Notes: a model not told the origin generated them from the sequence alone. Shown: positions 36,924 to 47,692, numbered from the stretch's first letter. The stretch is 58,524 nucleotides of DNA from Candidatus Zixiibacteriota bacterium (GCA_026983835.1 JALSTH010000056.1:1-58524), one strand, 5' to 3'. Made by a program: numbers and translations.

Positions 36924-37673
36924 TTACTGGCTGAGTTGTTCCATTAACTCATCGTCGATATCGAAATTAGCGTAAACATCCTGAATGTCATCGTGCTCAT
37001 CCAATAAACTCATCAACCTGAGCATCTGCTCCGCTTTCTTGCCGTCCAATTTTATATAGTTCTGCGGAATCATGGTTATCTCGGCACTTTCGATGGGGAA
37101 TCCCTTTTCCTCAATTGCGGATCGTACCTTATAGAAATCAGCGAAGGGCGTATATATCTCATAATTATCATCTTCCGTTGCCAAATCCTCCGCACCTGCT
37201 TCAATCGCCAAATCCATAAGATCATCTTCGTTTGCCCTGTCCTTCGGTATCCTGATAACGCCCTTTTTATCGAACATCCAACCCACACATCCGGTCTCAC
37301 CCAAGTTGCCGCCGTTCTTCGATAGGATTGACCTGATTTCCGCAACTGTGCGGTTTCGGTTGTCCGTTACCACCTCCATCAAAATGGCAACCCCACCCGG
37401 ACCATAACCCTCATAGGTTATTTCCTCGTATGTCGTGCCGGGAAGCTCGCCGGTGCCTTTTTGGATTGCTCGTTTGATATTGTCCTGAGGCATATTGGCG
37501 GCTTTTGCCGTTGCGATTGCAGTCCGAAGACGGGGATTGGAATCGGGATCGCTTCCGCTATCTCTCGCTGCAATCATAATCTCTTTATTCAGTCGGGAGA
37601 ATAACTTACCTCTTTGAGCATCGAGTTTCCCTTTCTTTCTTTTGATCGTTGCCCACTTGGAATGTCCGGACAT
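36924..37673 (-). CDS. yebC: YebC/PmpR/TACO1-family protein
   Basis: A 249-residue protein of the YebC family, reported in other bacteria both as a DNA-binding regulator and as a factor easing ribosome stalling. The N-terminus [32 protein letters not shown] is diagnostic in the first dozen residues, and [21 protein letters not shown] and [15 protein letters not shown] follow. A strong SD (GGAGGAG) lies before the ATG. First gene of the ruv-que operon, a common order in bacteria. Confidence 0.96.
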   Translation of the reverse strand: MSGHSKWATIKRKKGKLDAQRGKLFSRLNKEIMIAARDSGSDPDSNPRLRTAIATAKAANMPQDNIKRAIQKGTGELPGTTYEEITYEGYGPGGVAILMEVVTDNRNRTVAEIRSILSKNGGNLGETGCVGWMFDKKGVIRIPKDRANEDDLMDLAIEAGAEDLATEDDNYEIYTPFADFYKVRSAIEEKGFPIESAEITMIPQNYIKLDGKKAEQMLRLMSLLDEHDDIQDVYANFDIDDELMEQLSQ

Positions 37674-37711
37674 ATCTCCTCCGCTATTTATTATACATCA
37701 TTTATCATATA

Positions 37712-37740
37712 ATTTTAATAAAATATATGGCTTTTGGCAA
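37712..37740 (-). promoter_or_regulatory. Promoter of the yebC-ruv-que operon
   Basis: TTGCCA (37740-37735), a 17-base spacer and TAAAAT (37717-37712) on the - strand, 39 bases before the yebC start. Confidence 0.6.
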
Positions 37741-37831
37741 TACAAAACTGCTAAATTAAAACCTTTGAATTCAGGCAGGACATCTATTCGGCGATTTCAA
37801 TGATGGGTAGTTATAATAGGAATAAATTGGT

Positions 37832-37860
37832 TTGACTTCTGCCGTATGTGAGATTATTAT
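37832..37860 (+). promoter_or_regulatory. Promoter of pyrG
   Basis: TTGACT (37832-37837), a 17-base spacer and TATTAT (37855-37860), 19 bases before the pyrG ATG. The region is divergent with the yebC promoter. Confidence 0.63.
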
Positions 37861-37869
37861 TTTTTATAG

Positions 37870-40405
<2,536 letters not shown>

Positions 40406-40406
40406 T

Positions 40407-41321
40407 TCATTTTGGATCGGAATACAATTTCAGGAAGTTTTCCGCTATTTTTTGCGGTGAATAATTAATCGCCACATATTCCCTGCCTTTTTTATTGAAT
40501 TGCCATTCGGTTAAAGCCTTCTCGAAATCCTTTAGAGTGAAATTGCGGCAATATGGGAAAGAGTGATTGTAAAGAACCTGTCTTCCGTAAAGTAAAGCTT
40601 CTAAAACCATATTCGGCACGCCATCGTGGACAGTATATCGAAGATAAATTTTAACCTTATTTAGATAGTCCCCGACATTATCGATCCAACCCGAAAATTT
40701 AACATTATCGACCTTTAAGTTATCGTAGCCTTCATTGGCGAGGATATAAAATCTTACAGCCGGGAAATTTTGAATAATCCCCTTGATTTCCTTTGCGCCA
40801 TAAAAATCCTCTTTACCTTGAGGGAGGTATACCAAGGCGGAATTTTCGGGTTGTTTGTTGTAATCGCTCGGTTCCGTTATTCCGGCCGCGAAAGGGACAT
40901 ATTCCACTTTATCGATACCAACCGAATTTAGCTCCTCTACAAGATTTTCACCAACAGCCGCTAATTTCCAAGCATTGGAATACAATTTTCGGATGGAATT
41001 GATTTCATTACGATTAGACTTGATTATATGATAAACATCGGTGCCTATAAAATGGATTATTAATTTTTTCCGCAAAGCTTTACATCCGTTTATCAGGGTT
41101 TTGGAAAATGTCCCCCCGAAATGATGAATTATATTATGCTTTTGAAGGAGGAGCATTTTTGAAAGGAAATCCATTGAGCGCCAGTTGTCGATTGGAATAA
41201 AAGAGATATTATAATTCGGATATACTAATTCCCGTATCGATTTGCCGAAATGCGCTTCGCTTATCAATAATATCTTTTCCGTTTTATTTACCCGTGGGTA
41301 TTCCTTTTTATGGTTCCCCAT
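40407..41321 (-). CDS. Glycosyltransferase, GT4-like
   Basis: A 304-residue cytoplasmic sugar transferase, probably GT-B fold. The C-terminal half has VEYVPFAAGI (about 140), a Rossmann stretch AVRFYILANEGYDNLKVDNVKFSGWI, and DGVPNMVLEALLYGRQVL near 240, which is the GT4 E-x7-E-type sugar-nucleotide motif. It is short for GT4. The ATG lies four bases after a TATAAT on the same strand and has no SD, so the message may be leaderless. The donor and product are unknown; proximity to kdsA may hint at surface sugars. Confidence 0.78.
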   Translation of the reverse strand: MGNHKKEYPRVNKTEKILLISEAHFGKSIRELVYPNYNISFIPIDNWRSMDFLSKMLLLQKHNIIHHFGGTFSKTLINGCKALRKKLIIHFIGTDVYHIIKSNRNEINSIRKLYSNAWKLAAVGENLVEELNSVGIDKVEYVPFAAGITEPSDYNKQPENSALVYLPQGKEDFYGAKEIKGIIQNFPAVRFYILANEGYDNLKVDNVKFSGWIDNVGDYLNKVKIYLRYTVHDGVPNMVLEALLYGRQVLYNHSFPYCRNFTLKDFEKALTEWQFNKKGREYVAINYSPQKIAENFLKLYSDPK

Positions 41322-41325
41322 TTTT

Positions 41326-41331
41326 ATTATA
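41326..41331 (-). promoter_or_regulatory. Candidate -10 element of the glycosyltransferase gene
   Basis: TATAAT on the - strand (41331-41326), ending four bases before the ATG at 41321. The expected transcription start would fall in the start codon. The -35 is poor (AAGACA at 19 bases), so the call is tentative. Confidence 0.3.
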
Positions 41332-41443
41332 CAGGATCGAATTACAGGTTTGTCTTTTTTATACTCAAAGCCTTTTAGGTGTTGCCATAATTTTTATTAG
41401 GAAAAATAATCCAGCACAATCACAAGGAATTTTCAGATCCGCC

Positions 41444-41472
41444 TTGACTTATACCGAAATCCATTATAATAT
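41444..41472 (+). promoter_or_regulatory. Candidate promoter of the double-receiver gene
   Basis: TTGACT (41444-41449), a 17-base spacer and TAATAT (41467-41472); an overlapping TATAAT at 41465-41470 would give 15. Transcription would begin at about 41479, at the GTG start itself. Confidence 0.45.
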
Positions 41473-41479
41473 AAATAAT

Positions 41480-42247
41480 GTGGGAAACAAGATAGAAATT
41501 CTTCTGATAGGCGATGGCAGTCAAATCCAAGATCTCCTGAAAGATACCCTGCAATCGATTGGGTATGAAGTTAGAATGGCGGAAGATCTTTATGTCGCCA
41601 ACGAAATTCTAAGTAATTATCCTATAGATTTAATTTTAATCGATAGCGGTATGGTGGACTCGAGCAATTTCCGTTTTATTAGGGCTGTTCGGGCGAGATT
41701 GAAACATATCCCCATTATATTGATGGCCGATCCGGTTCATAAATTCGATTTGGAAAGGGCTAAGGATGCGGGGGTGGATGATTTTCTCCAAAGGCCCTTT
41801 AGGATAGAGAGGGTGGAAAGAGTTATTGAGGATACTCTGACATTGTACGACTTCCGCCAGATAGGGGAAAATGCCTTTCTCAATAAAAGAGTTCTCGTTG
41901 TCGATGATGATAAGCACTTGCGTTTGATGTTGATTGATGCATTGCGAAATTATGGCTATAAGCCAAGTGGAGCCGGAAACGGAGAAAAGGCTATGCGGAT
42001 TTTGGAGAGGGAAGGTTTCGATATGGTAATTTCCGATATCCGTATGCCGAAAATGGATGGAATAAGTTTAATGAGGGAGATAAAGGACAAATGCCCATTT
42101 ACTCCGGTGGTCATCATTACCGGATATGGCCAAGCATATACGCTGAAAAAAGCTTTTGACGCCGGCGCAGATGGTTTCTTATCGAAGCCCTTTCGCTTAA
42201 AGGAGTTGGAACGGATTATCCGCGAATTCATAAACGGCGGCAGATAA
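41480..42247 (+). CDS. Double-receiver-domain response regulator
   Basis: A 255-residue protein made of two CheY-like receivers and no output domain. The first (about 5-120) keeps the phospho-acceptor Asp (LILIDSGMVD) but has one Asp of the acidic pair missing and Arg for the conserved Lys (FLQRPFR), so it may not be phosphorylated normally. The second (about 138-255) is canonical: VVDDD, VISDIRMPKMDG, IITGYG and LSKPF. The frame is open to 41294, but GTG at 41480 starts right at the first receiver. No SD; perhaps leaderless. It heads the cluster reaching 44374. Confidence 0.87.
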   Translation: MGNKIEILLIGDGSQIQDLLKDTLQSIGYEVRMAEDLYVANEILSNYPIDLILIDSGMVDSSNFRFIRAVRARLKHIPIILMADPVHKFDLERAKDAGVDDFLQRPFRIERVERVIEDTLTLYDFRQIGENAFLNKRVLVVDDDKHLRLMLIDALRNYGYKPSGAGNGEKAMRILEREGFDMVISDIRMPKMDGISLMREIKDKCPFTPVVIITGYGQAYTLKKAFDAGADGFLSKPFRLKELERIIREFINGGR

Positions 42248-42315
42248 CTTTATCTTTTACCAACGGCTATGAATACAATCTTGGGGTGGCATAGTGGCAT
42301 AAGTAATTTTTGCTT

Positions 42316-42343
42316 TTGCGAATGGGTATTTTGTCGATATTAT
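42316..42343 (+). promoter_or_regulatory. Candidate promoter of the DUF4388 gene cluster
   Basis: TTGCGA (42316-42321), a 16-base spacer and TATTAT (42338-42343), 48 bases before the ATG at 42391. Confidence 0.33.
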
Positions 42344-42372
42344 CGATATGCGGTGGAAATTGGATAGGTTTT

Positions 42373-42384
42373 TCACTTAAGTGA
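42373..42384. promoter_or_regulatory. 12-base perfect palindrome before the DUF4388 start
   Basis: TCACTTAAGTGA is a perfect dyad ending six bases before the ATG at 42391, where an SD would be expected but is absent. Its place between the candidate promoter and the start suits an operator or a translational control site. Confidence 0.35.
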
Positions 42385-42390
42385 TAAATA

Positions 42391-43212
42391 ATGTCAAAAG
42401 TGGGGATTAATAATTTGGATTTGCAGGGGAAAATTGAGAGATTCGCATTACCGGAGGTTTTCCAGCTATTAGCCAAAAATCTGAAAAGTGGGACCTTGGC
42501 GATTTTTTCCAAGAACAGCGATGCTTTGGTTTATTTTAAATCTGGAATGGTCATATATTCATATTGCAATCCGAATAACACTCGATTGGGAGACATTTTG
42601 GTTCAGAGCGGAAAAATATCACCAATGCAATTAAGTGAAGCTCTGAAGAAACAGATTTCCCATCCCGAGAAAAGGCTTGGGGAGATTATCATCCAAATGC
42701 ATTTAGTCGATCCCGCCGAAGTTAGAAAATTGGTGAGGTTTCAAATTCGGGAGAATTTATACAACATCCTTACTTGGGACAGTGGGGTTTTCAAATTTTA
42801 TGAAAACCGTTTTCCCTCCGAAGAAGGAATAACCGCTTCCCTTTCTACGGAAAATCTAATTCTTGAAGCGATGCGGAGGATGGATGAGCTTTCGAGGATA
42901 GAGCTTACCATACCGCCGATGAATTCTGTTTTGTCTTTATCACCGGCTTCGGATGGAAGAAGGCGGGAAATAAGCCTTGATGCGGAGGAATGGAATTTAT
43001 TGGCTTTGCTCAACGGCAACAACACCATTAAGGATGCTTTGGCAAAAACCTCGCTGAGTAAATTGGAAGCTTTAAGCAAAATTAAAGCTTTCCTTTTGAG
43101 TGGGTTGGTGCAGGTCGTCGATGGAACCTTGAATAATTCGGATAATTCTAAATTCGACGCCTTAATAAAAAAGCTGGATGAAATAGTCGCAAAATATACA
43201 AGCTCGATTTAA
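42391..43212 (+). CDS. DUF4388 (PATAN-type) signalling protein
   Basis: A 273-residue soluble protein. The N-terminal DUF4388 domain covers about 10-110 (LQGKIERFALPEVFQLLAKN, SGTLAIFSKNSDALVYFKSGMVIYS), a domain often attached to or next to receiver proteins in two-component and motility pathways. The middle has LGEIIIQMHLVDPAEVRKLV, like the MshEN/GSPII fold helices, and the C-terminal 90 residues (NLLALLNGNNTIKDALAKTSLSKLEALSKIKAFLLSGLVQVV) resemble a winged-helix unit, each listed in part. Follows the double-receiver gene on the same strand. Function inferred only as signalling. Confidence 0.75.
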   Translation: MSKVGINNLDLQGKIERFALPEVFQLLAKNLKSGTLAIFSKNSDALVYFKSGMVIYSYCNPNNTRLGDILVQSGKISPMQLSEALKKQISHPEKRLGEIIIQMHLVDPAEVRKLVRFQIRENLYNILTWDSGVFKFYENRFPSEEGITASLSTENLILEAMRRMDELSRIELTIPPMNSVLSLSPASDGRRREISLDAEEWNLLALLNGNNTIKDALAKTSLSKLEALSKIKAFLLSGLVQVVDGTLNNSDNSKFDALIKKLDEIVAKYTSSI

Positions 43213-43215
43213 TCT

Positions 43216-43962
43216 ATGGATACTTCCGATACCCCTTTCTACAAATATTATTCTCTTAAAGCTAAAGTTGAGGAATATCTGAAGGATATTGCTCGTAGGG
43301 AATTATCCATAAAGGGAAATTCATTGGCGTTGGACCGATTCAAAATCATTTTTACCTTATGGGATAAGGGTAATTTGAGCTTGTTGGAGTTTATTATATC
43401 GTTGGAGAAATGGTTTCAAACCTATGCCGATCTGATTCTTAATGCCGATATCGAAAAGGAAGAATTGGAATTTATCGAGAGGAATCTTAGGAAGTTAAAT
43501 GATCCGTTTGATTTTAGTGCTTCGAACTATTCGAGTTATGACCGAATGGCGGCGAATAAAAGGCTTCAAGGGATAAAGCGATTGGCGCGTGATTTTATTT
43601 ATAAATTGGGCTTAAGGCTAAATCTTATCTGCACCCCTTTCGGTTTTGTAAAAGCAGAGAAGCCGAATATGGAAGAGAGAAAGAGTTCCGAATTTGAAGA
43701 TCCTTTGCGTTCGGCGTTTATTGATTCTCTCGCTTATCAGCGGGAGATAGTTGGCGAATTATATCAGGGTTCGAAACCATTGGTCGATATCTTGGAAACC
43801 GAGATAAGAAATCTGAATAAAGACTGCGATAACCCGATGGCGGAATTGTTGATTGCGCATTTGCTTTATTATCTTAAAATGAAAGGGGTGGATATAAGCG
43901 AAGGCTACAAAAATTTTAGGAAAGCAATTGAAAATAAAAACGCACAAAAAATAAAGGTTTAA
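43216..43962 (+). CDS. Uncharacterised helical protein
   Basis: I do not recognise this 248-residue protein. It is mostly charged alpha helix with no signal peptide or membrane segment. Two Cys and scattered aromatics give no known motif. It begins three bases after the DUF4388 stop with no SD, implying coupled translation. Because DUF4388, this gene, the small helical gene and the zinc-ribbon gene are packed on one strand, they probably act in one process; this is inference. Confidence 0.68.
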   Translation: MDTSDTPFYKYYSLKAKVEEYLKDIARRELSIKGNSLALDRFKIIFTLWDKGNLSLLEFIISLEKWFQTYADLILNADIEKEELEFIERNLRKLNDPFDFSASNYSSYDRMAANKRLQGIKRLARDFIYKLGLRLNLICTPFGFVKAEKPNMEERKSSEFEDPLRSAFIDSLAYQREIVGELYQGSKPLVDILETEIRNLNKDCDNPMAELLIAHLLYYLKMKGVDISEGYKNFRKAIENKNAQKIKV

Positions 43963-43963
43963 C

Positions 43964-44152
43964 TTGCATATTGACGGGAAAACGCTATATTACAAGTCTT
44001 TGGAATTAATCCTTGAGGGTGAATATGAAAGTTCTTTGAAACTCCTCAAGAGGTCGGCTCGGGCTGGGTCTTTCGATATGAAGACCGAAGTTTTACTTAC
44101 TCTTTTCCGTTTAAGGCAGGAGTGTATAAGGGAAATATCCGTAGCCGAGTAA
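43964..44152 (+). CDS. Small helical protein, TPR-like
   Basis: A 62-residue product with a TTG start one base after the previous stop and AAAGG six bases upstream. The sequence YKSLELILEGEYESSLKLL looks like one tetratricopeptide helix pair, followed by a third helix. Composition fits a real coding sequence, but it is short and could be dispensable; function unknown. Confidence 0.5.
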   Translation: MHIDGKTLYYKSLELILEGEYESSLKLLKRSARAGSFDMKTEVLLTLFRLRQECIREISVAE

Positions 44153-44185
44153 TGCGCTTAACTTATTTATTGCAAGGAGTGTGAG

Positions 44186-44374
44186 ATGGCCAAAAGGCAG
44201 TCGTTCGCAGATAAAGCGAATAAAGAAAAACATACAAAAATCTGTCCGATATGCAATAGCCCCATAACCTATACCCTTTTGGTTAAAGCTAACAAAACAT
44301 CGAGCGGTTTCTATAATTATAAGCAAAACCGTGTTGGAATCTGTAAGTGTAATCAAAAGGAACTTTTAAGTTAG
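44186..44374 (+). CDS. Small zinc-ribbon-like protein
   Basis: A 62-residue basic protein with CPIC (about 20-23) and CKC (about 53-55), likely a single zinc ribbon. A strong SD (AAGGAG, six bases before the ATG) supports expression. Residues between the Cys pairs are beta-like (ITYTLLVKAN, SGFYNYKQNRVGIC). Such proteins bind nucleic acid or protein; no named family recognised. Last gene of the 41.5-44.4 kb cluster. Confidence 0.7.
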   Translation: MAKRQSFADKANKEKHTKICPICNSPITYTLLVKANKTSSGFYNYKQNRVGICKCNQKELLS

Positions 44375-44434
44375 TGAAGTTGTACCCACTTCCACAATTA
44401 TTTTCCGCGTTGGCGAAGAATATAACTAAAATTA

Positions 44435-44463
44435 TTGCGTCTTGTTTTCATTATTATTATAAT
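44435..44463 (+). promoter_or_regulatory. Promoter of the 2-oxoacid:ferredoxin oxidoreductase operon
   Basis: TTGCGT (44435-44440), a 17-base spacer and a perfect TATAAT (44458-44463), 44 bases before the delta subunit ATG. Confidence 0.6.
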
Positions 44464-44506
44464 TGCTACCAAATTTAGTTAATTAGTTTGATTTTCGAGG
44501 TTGGTT

Positions 44507-44749
44507 ATGCCGTCTAAAGGAAAGATAGAAGTTGATATCGTTAGATGTAAAGGGTGCGAGCTTTGCATATTGGCGTGTCCTCAGGATGTCCTAGCTCTTT
44601 CGGATACATTTTCCGCATCTGGATATTATCCGGCATATATGAAAAATCCTGAAAACTGTACGGGATGCGCTTTATGTGCAATTGCCTGCCCCGATGTAGC
44701 GATTACCGTTTGGAAAGAGGAGCGAAAAGGAGATTTAATAAATGGCTGA
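44507..44749 (+). CDS. 2-oxoacid:ferredoxin oxidoreductase, delta (ferredoxin) subunit
   Basis: An 80-residue two-cluster ferredoxin. Two [4Fe-4S] motifs are complete: CKGCELCILACP and CTGCALCAIACP. It should pass electrons from the TPP/FeS core to free ferredoxin. Start at ATG 44507 with GAGG seven bases upstream, not the in-frame TTG at 44501. Its last bases overlap the alpha-subunit start by 8, giving the gene order delta-alpha-beta-gamma. Confidence 0.92.
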   Translation: MPSKGKIEVDIVRCKGCELCILACPQDVLALSDTFSASGYYPAYMKNPENCTGCALCAIACPDVAITVWKEERKGDLING

Positions 44750-45806
44750 AAAAACCTTAATGAAGGGGAATGAAGCTTTAGCTGAGGGAGCGGTGCGTGC
44801 TGGCTGCCGTTTCTTTGCGGGTTACCCCATTACGCCCCAAAATGAGGTTCCCGAATATATGTCTTGGAGGTTGCCGCAGGAAGGCGGTTTTTTTATTCAA
44901 GCCGAATCCGAAGTAGCGGCAATTAATATGCTATTCGGTGCTGCCTCAACAGGTATAAGGGTTATGACCTCATCTTCTTCCCCAGGGATAAGTTTGAAAC
45001 AGGAGGGGATATCTTATTGCGCGGGTGCGGATTTGCCTATATTTTACGCAAATGTGGTTCGTGGCGGTCCCGGACTGGGAAATATCGCTCCGGCCCAATC
45101 CGATTATTTTCAAGCTACGAGGGGTGGGGGACATGGGGATTATCGCGTTTTCGTAATGGCTCCCAACTCCGTCTCCGAAATGGCTAATTTCCCGAAGCGT
45201 TGTTATGATGTCGCCTTCAAATATCGTGTCCCTTCTATGATTTTGGCTGATGGTATATTGGGACAAATGATGGAGCCGGTGGAATTCGATTTCGAACCGG
45301 TCGATCCATCCTCGTTCCCGGAGCCTGATTGGGCTATTGGAGGGGATGCCTCCGGCCGTGAAAGGCGAGTGGTTAAATCTTATGACCTCCGCCCCGGTCG
45401 ATTGGAGGAATGGAATAAGGAAAGGGCGAAAAGGTTTGAGCGGATAGAAGCGGAAGAGGTGGATTGGGATGGCGAAGGTTTGGATGATTGCGAATTGCTG
45501 ATAACCTCTTACGGTTCCTGTTCTCGGATATCCAAATCGGCTGTCAAGATGGCTCGGGAGGATGGCCTTCCGGTGGGATTGTTAAGGCCCATCACCTTAT
45601 ATCCGTTCCCTAAAAAAGCTTATCAGGACTTAGCCAAGAGGGTGAAAAATATCCTCGTGGTGGAAATGAGTTTGGGTCAGTTTATCGAGGATGTCCAGCT
45701 TTCGGTTTTGGGGAAGGTTCCGATTCATTTTCACGGGCGTCCCGCCGGCGGGATTCCCACCGCCGAAGAGATTTATGATATTGTGAGAAAAATTATGGGC
45801 AAATAG
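44742..45806 (+). CDS. vorB: 2-oxoacid:ferredoxin oxidoreductase, alpha subunit (VorB type)
   Basis: Catalytic alpha subunit (354 residues), closest by eye to VorB of 3-methyl-2-oxobutanoate:ferredoxin oxidoreductase. Diagnostic: MKGNEALAEGAVRAGCRFFAG, YPITPQNEVPEYM, ESEVAAINMLFGAASTG, TSSSSPGISLKQEGISY and RGGPGLGNIAPAQSDYFQ. It makes branched-chain acyl-CoA from the 2-oxoacid while reducing ferredoxin, or works in reverse. Followed by the TPP subunit after 11 bases. KorA-type activity on 2-oxoglutarate cannot be fully excluded. Confidence 0.9.
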   Translation: MAEKTLMKGNEALAEGAVRAGCRFFAGYPITPQNEVPEYMSWRLPQEGGFFIQAESEVAAINMLFGAASTGIRVMTSSSSPGISLKQEGISYCAGADLPIFYANVVRGGPGLGNIAPAQSDYFQATRGGGHGDYRVFVMAPNSVSEMANFPKRCYDVAFKYRVPSMILADGILGQMMEPVEFDFEPVDPSSFPEPDWAIGGDASGRERRVVKSYDLRPGRLEEWNKERAKRFERIEAEEVDWDGEGLDDCELLITSYGSCSRISKSAVKMAREDGLPVGLLRPITLYPFPKKAYQDLAKRVKNILVVEMSLGQFIEDVQLSVLGKVPIHFHGRPAGGIPTAEEIYDIVRKIMGK

Positions 45807-45817
45807 CGAGGTGATTT

Positions 45818-46594
45818 ATGAAGATAGTTTTTGAAAAAACAAACGGCCTTACCGAAGTCCCTATGCGCTATTGTCCGGGTTGCGGGCATGGTGTTGCTCA
45901 TCGTTTGGTTGCGGAAGTTATGGAAGAACTGGGAGTTACCAAGCGGACGGTAGCTGTCGTACCCGTAGGTTGTTCGGTTTTTATGGATGAGTATGTCAAT
46001 TGTGATGGCATCCAAGGCGCCCATGGCCGCGGCCCCGCCATAGCTACGGGGATAAAGAGATCTAAACCGGAGACGGTTGTCATCTCGTATCAGGGTGATG
46101 GCGATTTGGCTTCCATCGGTATGGCGGAAACAATACACTCCGCATCGCGATCGGAAAATATAACGATAATTTTCATAAACAATGCCATTTATGGTATGAC
46201 CGGCGGTCAGATGGCCCCGACAACCATACTTGGGATGCGCACTACAACATCCCCTGCCGGACGAAGGGCTGAAATCAACGGATTTCCGATACCGATGTGC
46301 GAACTGCTCTCTTCATTGGAAGGAGCTTCGTATCTTGCCAGAGCGGCTTTGGATAAACCTGCTCATATTATCAGAGCCAAGAAATATATCAAAAAGGCTT
46401 TTGAGACCCAAATAAAAGGCAAGGGATTTTCTATGGTTGAGCTTTTATCCCCCTGTCCGACCGATTGGGGTATGACTCCTAAAGATGCCGTAGAAAGAAT
46501 ACGGCAGGAAATGATCCCTCGCTACCCTCTCGGAGTTTTCCGCGATTGGGAAGCTGAGGAGAAAGCCAAAAAAGAGGAAAAAGCCGCTGTTTGA
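45818..46594 (+). CDS. 2-oxoacid:ferredoxin oxidoreductase, beta (TPP-binding) subunit
   Basis: A 258-residue thiamine-diphosphate subunit. CPGCGHG (about 19-25) gives cluster/cofactor contacts; the TPP motif is GDGDLASIGMAE...NNAIYGMTGGQMAPTT at about 90-130. Catalytic partner of the alpha subunit. The SD GAGG lies before the ATG. No ferredoxin domain is fused to it, fitting a separate delta subunit. Confidence 0.92.
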   Translation: MKIVFEKTNGLTEVPMRYCPGCGHGVAHRLVAEVMEELGVTKRTVAVVPVGCSVFMDEYVNCDGIQGAHGRGPAIATGIKRSKPETVVISYQGDGDLASIGMAETIHSASRSENITIIFINNAIYGMTGGQMAPTTILGMRTTTSPAGRRAEINGFPIPMCELLSSLEGASYLARAALDKPAHIIRAKKYIKKAFETQIKGKGFSMVELLSPCPTDWGMTPKDAVERIRQEMIPRYPLGVFRDWEAEEKAKKEEKAAV

Positions 46595-46624
46595 GCTTCG
46601 AATTTGTTAATCAGGAGATAGAGG

Positions 46625-47155
46625 ATGTATCAAGGTATAATAATAGCAGGTTTCGGTGGGCAGGGTGTTGTCTCGATGGGTATTCTTTTGGCTTATGCCG
46701 GAATGGTTGACGGTAAATATGTTACCTTTTTCCCGGCGTATGGTGCGGAGATGAGAGGAGGGACGGCGAATTGCTCCGTAATTATCTCCACCGATGAGAT
46801 AGCCGCTCCGGTTGTTGGCCAACCGGATTCCGTTGTAGTTATGAATGAGCCGTCGTTTTCCAAGTTTGAGCCGATGTTAAAGCCGGGCGGGCGGCTTTTT
46901 ATCAATAGCTCATTGGTTTCTTCGCGCTCCAAAAGGGATGATATAGAAGTAATAGAAATCCCGGTTAATAAAATCGCCGAAGAAATCGGAACTTTGAAAA
47001 TAGCGAATATGGTTATGGCAGGCGCTTTAATTAAGCATACCGGAGCTATTGCGTCGGAGGCGGTGGTTAAGTCGCTCCCAAAAGTTTATAAACGGGCAAA
47101 ACCCGAAATCCTTAAGTTAAACGAAGTAGCGGTAAAGCGCGGCGCAGAATATTAG
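46625..47155 (+). CDS. 2-oxoacid:ferredoxin oxidoreductase, gamma subunit
   Basis: A 176-residue gamma subunit of the POR/VOR family. N-terminal IIAGFGGQGVVSMGILLAYAG, then FFPAYGAEMRGGTANCSVIIS and IANMVMAGALIKHTG are characteristic. An SD AGGAG-like stretch (GGAGATAGAGG) precedes the ATG. Last gene of the operon, closed by the terminator at 47186-47211. Confidence 0.91.
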   Translation: MYQGIIIAGFGGQGVVSMGILLAYAGMVDGKYVTFFPAYGAEMRGGTANCSVIISTDEIAAPVVGQPDSVVVMNEPSFSKFEPMLKPGGRLFINSSLVSSRSKRDDIEVIEIPVNKIAEEIGTLKIANMVMAGALIKHTGAIASEAVVKSLPKVYKRAKPEILKLNEVAVKRGAEY

Positions 47156-47185
47156 ATTTTATCGCTTTCCTTTTTTATTGCTTCG

Positions 47186-47211
47186 ACCCCGATGATTTCA
47201 TCGGGGTTTTT
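47186..47211 (+). terminator. Intrinsic terminator of the oxidoreductase operon
   Basis: Stem ACCCCGATG / CATCGGGGT with a four-base loop ATTT, followed by TTTT. Lies 31 bases after the gamma stop. Confidence 0.83.
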
Positions 47212-47238
47212 ATATATCCGTTTTAATTCCCAATAAAA

Positions 47239-47263
47239 AAACCGACTTCAAAGGAGTCGGTTT
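47239..47263 (-). terminator. Intrinsic terminator of the atpD-atpC operon
   Basis: On the - strand, AAACCGACT / AGTCGGTTT with a 7-base loop is followed by TTTTATTG. Lies 24 bases beyond the atpC stop and faces the terminator of the oxidoreductase operon. Confidence 0.78.
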
Positions 47264-47287
47264 ATATTTCGATAGGTTGGGAGTTGA

Positions 47288-47692
47288 TTAATCGTGCATT
47301 TCGTAATAGATACTTATCCGATTTTTGGCTCTGGCTTTGGCGCTTTCAGCCCTTTCGGGATTAATCGACGCTTCGAGTTTTTCCAACCGCTCCTTCGCCC
47401 TTTGCAAGGCTTTCTCCGCCCTATTGATATCTATCTTATCGGCTGGCTCCACAGCATCGGCGAGTATGGTGGCTTTGTTTTCGGAAACTTCCAAAAAACC
47501 GCCGGAAACCGCATAGATTTCTTCTCTATCGTCCCCATATTTAACCGTTAATTTACCGGGAACCAAGGCGGTTATTAAAGGGGCGTGGTTCGTTAAGATC
47601 CCCAGATACCCTTCGGAACCCGGAGCTATTATCGAAGAGACTTCCGCCTCCAAAACCGCTTTTTCTTGGGTAACGATTGATAAAGTGAACAT
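47288..47692 (-). CDS. atpC: F1 ATP synthase epsilon subunit
   Basis: A 134-residue epsilon subunit, central stalk of F1. N-terminal beta-sandwich with EVSSIIAPGSEGYLGILTNHAPLITALVPG; C-terminal helical pair (AEKALQRAKERLEKLEA). Separated from atpD by a 106-residue open frame, and downstream of it the operon ends in a terminator. Confidence 0.93.
   Translation of the reverse strand: MFTLSIVTQEKAVLEAEVSSIIAPGSEGYLGILTNHAPLITALVPGKLTVKYGDDREEIYAVSGGFLEVSENKATILADAVEPADKIDINRAEKALQRAKERLEKLEASINPERAESAKARAKNRISIYYEMHD

Noticed and set aside
41294-41479. 62-codon extension of the double-receiver protein
   Set aside because: It overlaps the start of the divergent glycosyltransferase, is unlike a receiver and contains the promoter of the gene.
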